Positions 25,301 to 40,300 of a DNA stretch of 64,000 nucleotides are shown piece after piece. The notes beneath the pieces were generated by a model. It did no database searches, was not told the DNA's origin, and saw only the letters and a list, made by a program, of their open reading frames with translations. The DNA is from Burhinus oedicnemus (lineage: Eukaryota; Chordata; Aves; Charadriiformes; Burhinidae), in NCBI GenBank assembly GCA_008921705.1, contig VFFE01007103.1:590726-654725 (forward strand). Direction: 5' to 3'. The position numbers were made by a program, and so were the translations under genes. Numbering within the stretch: the first letter of the stretch is position 1; every line of letters starts with the position of its first letter.

Positions 25301-28300
25301 TCATCTGTGCTGTCCACCAGACACAGCATCTTAAACTATCTCCTGACTCAGCATACAGGTTCCTAAACTTGTGCCTGTAGAGCATTTCCCTCACTTATTT
25401 TTGATCCATGAAATAAAAGCCTTTTCATAGAACAAATGTGTAAATGCTCTTTTAGAAAGTTGATACACATTCACCATTTTCTTTTGGTGGTCAAAGGAAA
25501 CATCAATGCCATTAAAGAATTAGTAACTAGAATCCTTTGGCTTTTGGCATTAAAATCCACATTACCTATAGCTTCTTGTAATATCTACTTAGATATGCAA
25601 GCATTGATGTATTTTTCACTTGAAACTGTGGCATGTAATTCTGATTATCCCCTGCAATGTTGGTAGAAGTAGGAGAGTACTATCTGAAGCATCTCAACAG
25701 GCTGTTCTTTCCTAACGTGCATTTCAGAACATGCACACTCAGAAATAAGTCTGAGAAATACAGACTACTACTACTACTGAAATACCCTTAATGTTATCTA
25801 AAGCAAATCCAGAGATTAAGCAGTATTTTTGCACAAATGTGAAGCTTCAGTTGTATCCTTTCAACCAAAGAAAAATTAGCTGTCAGAGTTACCAGCTTAT
25901 TGTTTCCAATGTAGATATGAAACTAAATGCTTCTGTGGGATCACCGTTACTGAGAAACTCAATTACAATTCTGCCAATGAGTTTCTAAAATACAAGGCAA
26001 CTGCTAAATAAATCTAATGCAATGATTTCTATTTAGAACAATTTATGGGCTAGACTACGTTCTAGGACTGTGTGACCCTTAACCAAGTCGTAATGCGTCA
26101 CATAGGAAATAGCTACCATTTCATCTGCATATTTTGAAGACTTCCTAACTAAAGGCTTATTCATCCACACTTAAGACCAGACTGAAATAATGTTCCAAAC
26201 ATTTGATTCGGAAAGTGATTTTTTTTTTTTTTTTCTTTTAAGCTGACTGTATACTATAACAGCAGACCAGTTAATACTCGCATAGTGATTGTGAAGTACA
26301 ACAGAAGGTGTTAGTTAATACTTGCATCATGACTGTAAAGTATAACAGCAATTGTGTAAGACTACGTTTGGGGAACATACAGGGATGTATACAAAAAGTG
26401 TGTGAAATCAAAGACTAGACTCTTAAAAATAATCCAAGACCCTCCTTTATTTCCATCAATTATAATGCATAACCGGATTGATAATTGTAATCAGCATACC
26501 TCAGAAAGGATAAATATTTTGGTATGACATTTTTTTAATATGAAGAGATGCTGGGGAATTCTATCACAACAAACAAATAAAGGTAAACAACATGACATAA
26601 GATACCTTTTAAAAAAAAAATGTGTCAAAACCCCATAATTGAGTGCACTAGGAATGGGAAGATACAAATAAAATATAATTTTGGAGGCAGGCAACTCTTC
26701 AATATAAACAAAGACTGAAATATTTACTGAATTAACAAGGTAAGACTCAAGTGCAATGAGCACTGGCAACACATTAAAGAAGACAAGACAAAAAAAAACC
26801 CCAAATGAGAGTTACCATTGGCTTTCCTTCATATTGTCTAGAGAAAGACCTACACAAAATAACTAAGACATAAGAGTACTATGTAAAGAAATACACTACC
26901 AATTAAAAAACCCGAAAAACAGACAAAACACGACTATAAATTTTGAGACCCTAGTTAATTTAGTTTCCAGTGATATGAAACCTTTCCCCCGAACCTCTGT
27001 CCAGGGAGTAAAATTAACCTTCTAATGGACTGGCATTTGTTTTATGTGCAACAGAGAAGGCTGAACTTGGCAGCGACTGTCACAAAGTCCTTCTCTATGA
27101 AGCAACATGAGCCATGGCATAAGTAACTGAATAGAACTCAGAAGGGAATCAAAGGGCAAGTATGTTCGCAGATAAAAGTGGAAGATAAGTCAACTGTATG
27201 TTCTTTTCTATTACACACACAAAAAGAGAGGAAGATGTTGTAGTTTAAGGAATAATAAAAAAAAGAAAAAGAGGGAGGGAGAGAGAGGGATGGACGAGTC
27301 TTTTTCAGATTTTTAAGATACAACCGAATCCAGCACTGATGACCATAACAAATTGCTATGCTGCCATTATTAAGGGCCTGACACTGTCAGTAGTCTTTCG
27401 GTTCAATAGGAGTATGAAGCATGAGGTGTTTATCAATCAGATAAATTAACCTTTTAGCAGTCAGAGGTTAATTTTTAGCACGCATATGAGACTAGTGGGT
27501 TTTATCACGATTGTATTTTGCATTGAATACTTTAAGAAACATCAGATAGTGTCAAAAACTACCAAGAGGGGAGGGGTGTCTGTTAAGCTTGTGCTGTTTT
27601 CCAAACATTTCCTATGTTCTTTTTGCAGAGGCTTCATTAAATATCAGAACAAAATGATTTGTACATCCGAATCCCTGCAGCATCCTATGCGTTTCCAAAT
27701 CATAATAAAAAAGCCAGCAATGATTTTTTTTTTCCTTAATAGTGATGCACAAGGAGTTGCACACACAGTTCTCATTAGCAAAGTGGGATGCATGTATTCC
27801 TACACAGACTGTAACTGTTCAAAGAAATGTATAATGCTTTATAATTTTAAGGAATGAAATGAAATATTCCTTAAAACTATCATAAAATATTTTGTCTTAT
27901 TCATTAAACATGCTCTTATGATACCAAGAAATGGACGAGCAAATTACTTTAATTACACATAAATATTATACAGAATTTTGAAACTGACATAGGAAAGGCA
28001 GATCATGAAGAAACAACTAGATTTGAAGGAAAACAATTAGATTAAATCAAAGAGGTAATTTTCTTTTCTGTCATGACCAAGTTTGACTTTCAGCAAAAAT
28101 GTATAAATACCCTAAATTTGATTTTTTTTAAGTATACACAAGATATTTACTGTTATTTTACTTCAGTTGTATACAATATGTTAACACATGACATAAATAA
28201 AACTGATTCAAATTTTTGTTTAATATAACAGTAGTTATTTTAACTATTTCCACTCCCAGTCTTTAAATTTTGCAATCAAACTTTAAAAATAATTTTATTT

Positions 28301-31300
28301 TCTTTTTTTTAAGACAGTAAAGCAATTATGGCATTCATAAAAATGTGACACACAGGAAACTATCCTGCAAGTTCCTCAATATTAGTTTACTATGTATGAC
28401 AGTATAAAATAAGCAACATTTGAAAATTGCAACATCCTGCCAAAGGTATAAATTAACTACATGTTTGTGAACAGCTTCATCCATCTGTAACACAGCAATC
28501 CTTGGGACAAAAAGAAGGAATAATATATGATATTTAGGACCCAGGATGTGAGTTTTTCAGTCATTTCAATGACAAACTTTGGAGATTTAATTTTAGCTAC
28601 AGGAATTTTGATCTTCAATATAAATACAGTTGTGAGTAACTGCAACACGGAGGATTTTAAGAGTCTTCCAAAGGTGTCTTCTTTCAGAAAAGCAGTACTT
28701 TGTAAGGTTATATTGTTTTGAGATTCTCAGTGCAGAGAAATGTGAGATTACTAAATTGTACAGCATATTTACATACCAACACCTCTTCACTTGTCTATGA
28801 ATGCAGACAACACTTTTATTCACTACTACATCACACAGATGGCTACTGCAATTATTGTTATGCAATAGTATTTTTAATTCAGTTCTACTTCACAGCTGGG
28901 AAAAAGTCTTGTGTTACAAGACCAAGGCCAACAAAAACTATGTGCAAGAAACAACAAGAATTCCTGAATGACATAGCAGCAATTTAAAGGTAAGAACATG
29001 GAGTATATCACGCCACAGCCTCTTCAACCAGTATCTGACTTACACTGTCTGTCTTCCAACCAAAATGACTGAACCCACCACTGTTGCAGCAGCTTGTGGC
29101 AAGATTGTTTAGTGCATGAAAACTGAAAATCTGGGTTCCTTAGAGATCTCTGCTAAACTTAGTATTGAGGGAAAACCAGGGAAGATCTAAACATGTTTGC
29201 GTATATTCTGTACATACCGAGACATTGTATTAAGACAGTATTAAGATTTAGAAGGGGAACTCTAACAGAACAATACCCAAATACTCAAAACTCCACATTC
29301 TTGTACTAATTGTTCTAGAACTTTATTCCAAAGGTATTAACAGATGATGTATCCTGAGAACAATTTCAGGATAGAAACTCAGTACAGACAGGAGAATTAT
29401 TCCTCTTCTTAAATTACTGCTGAAGCAAATTACACAGTAAGTAAGGAATGATTTTGGTAAGTCCCAGGGAATGTATTTTCCATTAGTTTTGAAAGTGTAA
29501 CCTTTAAATTCAATAAAAAAAGTCTTCAAGCTCCACATGCATGAATGGAAAAAATAAGAACTCAAGTAGCCAAAAAAAATCCTACTTATTTCCCATGGCT
29601 TTTAACCAAAGCCTTTATGGTTTACTGCATAAAATGTCTTTCAGAGTTACTAAGTTGAAATCTTGATAGTATACATTAATTATATCATTTTTATTTCCTT
29701 TTAATTTAGTATCAATTAGACTATTGTTTTAAAAACAGTTCTCTTTCATCCCAGGAACACTGAGCATTTCATAAAATAAACAGGAAAAGGCCACACATTC
29801 AAACAGCTCTTTGCTGAATAAGCCCAATATTAGTTTAGATTTAATGAAGAAATCAAGGATAGGAAATAATTCAGAACAAGCTACAAATAAGTCATATATT
29901 TCTACTATTCATTCCTGATGATTTTGTTGGGAATATAGACAGGGTGTCTATGGAAAATCTGCCTACTGGTCAAAATAGTATTTCTGAGTTCCCTAGGGGT
30001 GTTACAATCACAGGCCTTTCAGATTTTCTATTTATGTAGGACAGAGTAGCTCAACTAAAGCTACTAAGCTGTGATTTACACCAGTTGATGATCAGCCCTT
30101 TACAAAATCTCATACACAGAGTAATCATTTTAAGAGCTATTCCCTTCTCTCTTGGCAGGTAGAAGATGGCTTAAGTGAAAAAAATGACAAAATGACTTTT
30201 TCCACCCCTGAGTACTACCTGGTCATTTATATAGGAATTGATATGGTGGTAACTTCAAAGAGCAAAGACATAATTCATAATCAGAGAAAAAACTAAAACA
30301 GTTCCTTAACTGAGACAAGTTTTGAATTATCACAGTTATTACAAAGTCAAAGATGATGCTTTCTCAAGTCTCTTGCTGCTAATGCAATGACTTGCAAAGC
30401 CTGCATAGCTGCCCTCATAATCTCTCCAACTGTGAACTGCATTGGAGGAGTAAGAATAGCAGCACTACTAGAAGATGGAGACAGGGCACCTTTTGACAAG
30501 GAAAAATTCCTGTACTACAAAACCTTAACCAGCATTTTTCAAAGTATTTAACCATATTTCCCTTTTACTTCCAGTTACAAATAACTAAATACATGGGTTT
30601 GAAGCAGCTATAATAATGGTATTGTGAGCTGCCAGTACCACTGTATTAGTATGGTACTGTCTTTAGGCTGTGTAATCCCACCTCCAAGTAATGCTAATAA
30701 ATTTGGGTAAGCGGACAAGGTCACATACATATACTGGTTTTAAACTTGACTCATCTGATGACAGAAAGGATAGAAAGGGTCTGTACAGTTCAGCACTGAG
30801 CTATGCATGTCTTGTCTCTCCTGTTCTCATGACTTTTATACCTGTCTCAGCAGGGGAAATTATAGTGTACGTAATCCCAAAATAAAAGTTTTCTTCACAT
30901 TATATCTAGTTAGTTCAAAATATTGCTTTGAAAAAAAAAACCAACAACCCACAAGTCACAACAAAAAGCCAGTCCCCAACCTAGTTAAAAAGACTACTCC
31001 ACTTGTTTTCTTGTTCGTGGACTAGTCTTGTTAGTGGGCTACGAAGGCCCACTACAAATAAATAAAGAAATATTTTTTTATTTAAGCAAGCATATATAAA
31101 GCATACACACACAGAAGAAGCCAAACACTACTATTTCAATAATGTTTTGAAGAAAACACATACCTGCAGGTGTGATCATCACTTACACTTGCAACTTCTT
31201 GACCTTCTTTGGGAGCAAACACCAAATCATTAATGTAATCCGAGTGGCCATCAAATGTCTGTCAACCAGAAAAAAGAAATACTTTTACCTTAGAGCTGAC

Positions 31301-34300
31301 TTTCCTTCAATCTACCATGTATTTAATAGACCCACTAAAGGAAAGATGTATGAGTGTTATGATAAAGCTACCATTTTACATGGAAGGTAAAAGAAGTATT
31401 TATCAGGAACGAGAGTTCTTTAAAATATCTAATTCATGTGTAGATTCATACTGTAGGTGAAAAGACCCCCCACTATTCCTTGTAGTTACCAGAGAGGTCA
31501 GCTTGATGCTGCTGCTTGACAGAGATCAGTGAATCGCACCAGAACTTTTTATCCTCCTTTCAACCACTGAATTTTTAAGGTAGAAGATAATAAATCTCAG
31601 AAAGAAAGAGGAGAATGAGCATGAAGTCAATGTATGCATGATCTACATATCTTAAAGAACTGTGATTACTAGTAACTCTTATCTCTGAATAGTAGTTTTC
31701 ACTAGGGGTTCCTGCAAGCAGCAAGAGAGTTTTTTCCTGAGGAGCAATAAACCAGCCACTTGTCCAGTGTATGTATGCCCTTTTCCAAGCAGTCCGCACA
31801 CATATTGCCTAAGAGGATATGTCCACTAAAGATGGCAGACCAAAAGTCTACCTTTAGAAAAAACAGTGAAAAAACTCTCAGTGAAACATGAAACAGAAAA
31901 CAATGCACACTGAAGACTTTAAGAAAACCAAAAATGAGGAACAACAGTACAAGTAAAACCAAGCAAGCCATACGACACCGTAGCAATTAAGCACAATTTC
32001 TATTAAGCACTTGAGAAGAACAGACACAGTGCTATGTGCCCTCTGCTTTATATGCCGTTGTGCTGAAGAGGAAAGAAAATGGAGTATAGCACACACTGTT
32101 CTTTTACTGTGAATTAATAGATCATCCATTCTCAAATAACAGGATATGAGCACTCATGGTGTAAAACTACATGTGAACTGTCACTCAAAAGCAAACATTT
32201 ACAGTTGTATCAGAAAGCATGAAGTCATTTCAAAGGGAACCTTGTTACTGTGTAATTGTTCTCATCTGAAGCTTCTTAATCATGACATTTTTATTTCAAA
32301 GTACTGAGAATAATTTACATATAACAAAAACCAACAGCAGCATAGCCTTTCTGAATAAAAGCAAAATCCCGGTTTTAGTAAAAATTAAAAGTTAGATTAT
32401 TTTTACATATTTTGAAGGCTTTTCAGCTATCTTGGCCATAATACTAAGACACCTTTTTTTTCCTCAATTCTATTAAATGTTTTGTACTTATCTACAGGCA
32501 TCAGTCATCTCTTAAGGATTACACTATCCTCAAAAACCTAAGTAAAAGAACTTATACACATTTAGCATCAAGCAAGCATGCAAAACTCATCTCATTTAGG
32601 GTCCAGTCGAAGTCTGAAGTACATTCAGATTCATTCACGTGGGGGCTAGGTATGAATAAATCATCTCTGGTCTCACTACAAAAATTGGTAGCTACTTAAG
32701 ATATCAGTTTGCTCCATCTGAGGATTTACCCATATTTTCTCTCATTAACTACATCTATGGTCTTTTTGACAGAAATCTCACTCAAAATTTTAAGTCAGGC
32801 AAATGTCCACGTGTAGATGTTGTATCTGTTACTGTTGCATCCTCTTCAGTCCCACTGATTAAGTCTCAAGGCATAGCTGCTCTTAGTTTGCCCAGCAAGG
32901 TATCATAAAAAGGAGATGAAAATATCCTCTGGATAATAGCATGACATGGAGAGATTGCAGGGGGAAACAAGGTCGAATAAAAACAACCGGTTCCACAGTT
33001 TTCTGAAAGGGAAACGCTCTATCTGTTCTCTAAGTGTAGCTATTCTGAAGAGCAAACACAGAACTGATCAAAAAATAATAATAAAATGAAAAAAAAAAAT
33101 CTCTCAAGCATGCACAATAACTAAATCCCCCTCTAAAAATTTTATGAATGCCTCATCAATTCAATAGAAACATTTTCATCAGCCAACTTAATTTTTTCCA
33201 ATACCTCATAATTTTATTAAAACCTCCTGGATTATACTAGAACTAATATATCCTAAGATGATGCTAAACTATTTAGACAGAAATGCCAAGTCTTTTGAAA
33301 ATTTTCAGCATTCTGAATTCAAATATCCTGCCTTATTTTACTTCCACAGTTCTGATGAAATATGCTTTTTATTAAAGAAAATTTGAAGCAGGAGAAAGAA
33401 GCCACAATTCATTTCCAAATGAAAACCTCAAAAGAAGAAAAAGATTTCACGAAGATCCATCAGTCATATTTTACTTTTTGTTTGTTGTTCTGGGCTTGAT
33501 CCAACCCATAAATTTTGGATTACTCGTGTTGACAAAGTAATGGAAAACTCACTATGCTTCAAGTTCCTTGTTGATAATTACATCAAGACAGTTTTTCCCC
33601 CGGGAAAACAGAGTAAGATTACTCTGGGTTTCCCTCCAGAAGCAACACATACTAATTGTTTACTACAAAAGACAAAATGTTCAGAGATTGCATTTTGACT
33701 GTAACCACATACTTCCTTCAGTTTTGTTTGCACATTTTGTACCTCTCCTGACAATCCCATGTGTAAAGTGTGCACCGTACAATGGATCAAAGTCTTGCAT
33801 TTGTTCTTTGTGAGTTCAACCTCAGGTTTATGAAATGGCTTTTCTGAGGTATCAATTGACTGTTTCTAAGAAACCACTGTATCATACTTTATTGAAACCC
33901 AGCTCAGCATAGGTCACTGAGTATTTGTGAACACATGAGATTTTGCAAATACTCTGAATCAGTTAGGTGTTACTTTTTTCTTTACAAGTATAGAGTACAA
34001 TGATTGCCCAGGTATAAGAGATTACGATGATTAGCCAGAGAAAGCATTTCCCACACTTTTTGTCAAAAAAACCCAGAAGATAGTCTCAAAGACAACATTT
34101 TTACCAACACAAACACACTAGTCCACATTCTTCCTTTTCACTAATGCGTTCCTCACTATTAGGTAAAAATACATATTTTTAGCTGCTTTCTGACTATTTT
34201 TAACATTAGACCAAGCCTGGCCCAGTAACAATATGGATTTTTACTCTTTTCTCAGTCTCAGTACATCCTTAATGAAGTTCTTAGACTGTTAATTCCAGTG

Positions 34301-37300
34301 ACGGAGCTGGCATAAACAAAGCTAACAGCTTTACTTTTAAATTCAAGCCAACACTTCTCATTTGTATTGCATAAGCACCAAACAATCTTTAGTCTTCTGT
34401 AAGTGTCAAAAATGAAGAAGCATCCATGACATCTTCAGCTGACAAAATCAAATTCTGTCTACATTAGACACTGAAGGAGCTTAATCATATCAACTAGAGT
34501 TGAATAATTAAGATACTGTAATTGCTTGTTTCCTTCTGGGGCAAAATAACTTCTATACTTCTAGTACTTATACGTGTGGCTGTTCAGCCTAAATACCACA
34601 ATCTAATGTCCAACACCTGTTGTATTAATACTCTGTGGTCTCTATACTCACTACCTATCATAAAAAATTATTCTGATGTGTTACGCAATGAACATACTTT
34701 TGCAGTAGAAATTTGTAACTGCAAGTCAGAACATTTTGTGTAGAAGGAGGTCCTAAGGGTAGATGAATCAGTTCACCACCAAACCTTTTTGTATGAAAAA
34801 TAATTGCTATCTTAATGGAAATGTAAATGTGGCATTTCAAATTTATTTCTAGGCATCCAGTCAAAGCTACTGTGTAGTAAATTCCCCTAAATTAGAAGTG
34901 CATGTTTTAAAGTGTTATTTGTGTTGGCCAGATACCAGAAAAAAAAATCTTGTCACAACTGGGAAAACAATAACCCATCACAGAAATTCTATTCTGAAAA
35001 AATAGCACTCAGCACACTGTGCTACTGAGTTGCCCCCTTCGCTTCTTTGGTTGTAATACAGATCATGCATTGAGCCAGAAAAGAATCATCTCATTGGGTA
35101 TATTCAAAATTACTGTTATTTTAAAAGTGTGTTGTTTGTAATCTCATTCTAATTCAGTAATAAATAGCTTACTAGAATTCTTCATTAGAATAAACTTGCT
35201 TATTTGAATTTGTATGTTAAAAGTTTAAGCACATGAATTATCAAAGGTGTGTTTGTGTGACGTTATAATACTGATTATTTCTCTGGAAGCAATTAGTTCC
35301 CAATGAGCAAAATGGCAGATCCCATTTGTAATTTCTAGTGTTAAGTCTGGGCTGTATCCCATATCAATGTGGAGAGTCTGGAAGCTGGTGTAGACATGAA
35401 GTCTACTCTGGAAGGTATAGAAGAGTGTCTTTTGCTGAGGACCAGATGATGTAGGGACAGAAGAGATACGAAAGTTACGAACTATCACAGCCATCACGTT
35501 CAATTTTTGGCAAAAACACATAAAATTGTTGATCATTAATTAAGCCCCAATAAAAATAATTAACAGCTTTCATTTTATTAAACATGGAAAAAACCAGTCA
35601 TCCATGGTTTGAACAAGTGTCCACTGAAGTCAAGAGACTTCTCATTGATTTTAGCAGACAGTCCATCAGGTCCTTTGTTAATCCAGAACAAATAAAAAGA
35701 TTAGAATTTAGCTGAATGGAGCCTGCAATACCAGGTTCATCCATATGTTTGATTATTTCCACTTATTAACCATCTGTCATCTACACTGTTATTAATGATT
35801 TCATCGATTCTTTTTCTTCTGCATGCTTACGAACAGTTCTATAAATTTCTTAAATTGCAATACACGTACATAATTAATAACTAACTTTACATTCTGCTAA
35901 AAGTTAAAAGATTTAATTCACAACTTAATATTAAAGCCTGTTGTCTGCAGTATCATGAAACTGGCAGATGTTGTAAAAATAGGTAACTTTAATAAGGAAT
36001 GCCACATATCAACTCACAAGCAAACAGCATTAAGAACTTTGAGAAATATTTTGTCAGAAGTGCCACCCGAGTTGATTGTAACTATGTCAGTTATCCCACC
36101 GCCTGGGTGACAAAGCCATATAATATGATCAAACATGAAAAAAGGAAATTAAGGGTACGTGCATGTATGAAGTAACATAAAAAGTATTTTCTTTAAAGAA
36201 AAGACATTCTGTTTTTCAGTAACATCCATCTTTACTTCTTATGCCGTGCCTTTATTCATTCCATTACCTATATGGCCTCAAAAGTGACATCTGCAATTCA
36301 CTTAGTTTCTGTATGACAAATACTATTGTCTTACTAATACAAATTACCAAACCACAAATGAAAGTCTACTATTTTCTCCATTATACTCAAGACACAACTC
36401 CCACCAAAGGAGGCATTATCATATTCTAAAGCAATAAAAAAAAAAGGAACCCTCTCCCCCGATTTTTTAGTACTATTAGCCTTGCTCATTCTTGGCTAAG
36501 ACCTCAACAAAACAAATTCAAACTGGTTAGCACCAACATCTAATTAATATTCGTATTTCGACAGGGACATTGTTTCAATGGCAGAATTTTGAAAAATATA
36601 TATCCATCCAAGTGATGTAGAAGTTGACATGTCTTGCAAACGAAATCCCCAGAAAACCAATTTTCAGCTTATAAAGTGAAGACAGCATTTATACCTGGCT
36701 TCTTTTATATCACTGGTTTAAGAACACTACCATTTACGCTGAAAGAAGGGGAAGTGAAATAGTATTTGAAGTTTCCTTTGTTTCTATCTTTGAAATAAAC
36801 AAGTGACAGCCTATGGACATGTTTAGTGTACCTGTCTGCAGTTATGTACTAAATTCAGTATTCTTTCTTTAAATTTTCTACTATTTGAAAGAGTTGATGT
36901 TCATGTTTCTCCATGAAAGAGAAATTACTAAATCTGCTTTTCTTATAGAGCAGTCCAATAACCACATAAAATTTTACAGGTCTCTATATAAAGAAAACTT
37001 ATCCAACATGGTACTTGAAATTCACCTGTAGAGCATTCTGTTTATGAGTGTATTTTAGATGATCCATAAGCCTCTACTTGTTTTTCTTCAATTTGGTTGA
37101 ATTGTTACATAAATACTTTCAAATCAAAACATCATGTAGCTGATAATTACAGTTATTTCCACTTGAAAGACAAAGGTATATACAGTGCAACGATTTTCCC
37201 TAGAGATGATGGATATAGGATCTGTCACAGTTCAATGCTCTATCTCATACAGTACATTAAGCAAAATGGGGCAGAAAGGCAGTTAAAGATTAGACTTCAC

Positions 37301-40300
37301 TAAAGTTTTTAAAAATCAGTTTAGCTGCCCTTACCTTAAACTCATTCTTGTCCTGCAAGTCTGAAGTAAATAGCCTTAACTTCCTATCAGAAGCCGCAGT
37401 ACAAAACCTACATTCAACAGACAAAGAAAAGCCCTTCAGTCAATTAACACTGCAGTAGTTGACTTTTTATCAGTTTCCCTTCAGTTTAAACCTGTAAAAC
37501 GACATGCAAAGGAAAATTCAGATTTGGAAAACACCCAAAAGCTTCTACCTTAACTCTTATGCTTTGGCAACAAGCAGAGTTATAATTGGAATTTATCTGT
37601 AAAATAGTGCGTATGAAGTGCCAAGAATACTTTTTCATGGAAAGAAACACAAAACATTTTACAAAGCTAAATCTGAATCAACTATCAATTACCTAAAATA
37701 GCTCTCATAACTGCCATTGAAACTTCCCTTGGAAGAAGTTAAGTGACAGAGCACAAAAAAGAACCCTCATTATCAGTGCTTTAAAATACTGAAACATAAA
37801 TTCATAAACTAATTTCTAAACTATTTTAAACAAAAGACTGTACAAAAATACAGCCGTAAGCAACCATCATAATTTTGAACAGGTTTACAAGCTATTGAGA
37901 ACATTTTAATTCTTAAGTGCATATTTAATGGTTAACTATCTTTCTAGATTTACACTTTAACAGGTTTCATGAACAGCATCTGACCTACTTGTAAACACAG
38001 CCCATATTACGCAGACCGTTACAAATAGTTTTATAAAGCAGGCCATTACAATAGTCTCATCCTCAGTAAAGTTCTTAAGAGAATTCCTTCTTCAGAGATG
38101 TACAAAGAAAGAACTAACTACATTTTAGGTCCATTAAAATAATGAATAAGGAAAAAAAAATTATTTACTGCTAGTTCTCTAGGGGGCAAGGGGCACAAGA
38201 AGTAGAACAAAAAAAAAACAACAAAAAAGAATGACTCCAAGAATGAAAATGCTGTTCTACTGAAGTGTTCAGAGACTTCATCAGTGATTTCTAAAGAGTT
38301 AGATTTCACCCATAAGCTGTAAACTTAGCCCAATACTAAGGAATTAGGGAAAACAGATAAGAGATGAGGATTCATTGTACTCATTTATTATAAATACCTT
38401 ATCTGGGGAGGTAAAGCATCAAGTCTAGTTTCTGGACTCCACGCTATGGCATCAACTCGGATTCCATGATGAAATGTTTTTAGTGTCTTATATTGCATTC
38501 CTTCCACCTCCGCATCCTCCTCCTGTAGAAATATTGTAGTTAGCTAATCCAGAACAATGTCTTGATGACTTCTAACAATTCAAATTGATATGAAATTGAA
38601 AGGCTTTCAAAATTACATGTATCTGGGATATTTTTGGATTGTAACACCCTCAAAGTGAAAACCTGGAACATAAAAAAAGTATTAACTTGAAATATATAAG
38701 TACTTAAAAATACATTAAATGATTGCAGTCTCAAGTCAGAGGCCAATGCAGAGCACAAAAATCAGAACTGAGCTACAAAGATGGTGAGCCCATTGTTTGT
38801 ACAAGTAATATCTTCACAGATACAACTAAAGCCACTTATAACAGCATGCTAAGTACGTACACACTGCAATGAGAAGAAACAATGGGAAAAAAAAGCAAAC
38901 TCGTCATTAAGCTATCTTCTCTCCAAGTTGTTTTTACACTATGGAAAAATGCTAGCAGCTCCAGAACAACATTCTTCAAACAGCAGGAGCTAGAAAGGTA
39001 CACTCTTGTCATCTGATATGACCAAAACTATTAACCTGTCTATTCTTCCCACTGGTGAGTGCACTGGATGGTGGGAAAGATGAAACAAGAGTTGGGGTTG
39101 TGGACTCAGTCAATCAGTTGACCTCTAAAAAATTTAAAAAGTTTTCAAAACGTCTAATGGAGCACCTCAAAGGACACTTCTACAAAATTTTCTCTATGTC
39201 ACCATTCTGCTTTAAGTTAAAGAACCTCACTGTACACCCTCTGCATAACATAGAGGCTAGGAAGAACCTAGCTGAGGAAGCATGAAATTATCCAGAGTTT
39301 TTCAATGCTCCTTGAAGCAGGGAGCAAGAATAGCATTTTCTTCCCCTACTTTGAAATAGTCAATGACTCCACATGTGGAAGGGAAGGGAGGTTATGAAAA
39401 TTATAGAAAAACTACCACTGGTTGTCAAAATTTTAATTAGTTTCTTTTCAAAGCCTACACCAGAAATAAGATGGTGGGCAATACAGATGACAATAGGTTT
39501 TTGTGGTTAGCATCAGGTGCTTTTCAGAAAACTTCCAACAGTAAGACTTTGGGGAATAAAAATAATAATAAAAAGACCAGTTATGCTGGTATTCATATTA
39601 GATTAAGTACAAAAACAATATTGTATAAGAGAAGTGAGTTGAAGAAAAAAGCTTAAAAACAGATTCCAAAGATAACAGTTGTCTCCTATTGATTTTCAAG
39701 CACCTAGGCAAAAATCGCTAATTTAAAAAAATCTTATACAGCATAAAAACATACAGTACACAGTATTTTACATTTTTAAAATGTTCAAAATATAATGACT
39801 CTAAATAATTTCAAGGTAAGAAAAGATATTTTACTGTTTCTAACAGTCTGTGAGAGAGATCCAATAAAAACAATTGGGAAAGAAAAAAAAAAAAGGTAAT
39901 TATTTCTACAGTCCTTCCTTAAAAGAAGTATCTATAAAATTAACATAGACACTTTAGTTGTAAAGTTGAAAGTAGTTGTAACCTTTGCTGTTTCACAGGC
40001 TAGCTGAAAGCTTTAGAAGATATTTTAATCTAAATGGTAAATTTACATAGAACAAAATATAACTGCGCAAAAAAGGAGCCAATTACCCTGTGATGATAAA
40101 GAATGCACAATAAATACTCAGTTTCCAAAGTTGCATACTTAAGTTCTCAAATAGCAGTCACCACTATTTGCAAGAGATACTAAAATGGGACTACTCTTCC
40201 AGTAGAGCACTCCTGTTTTCTTTGCAGTCTATTCAGGGAGTGCAGCGACAGGACGAGAGGTAATGGTTTTAAACTGAAAGAGAGTAGGTTTAGATTAGAT

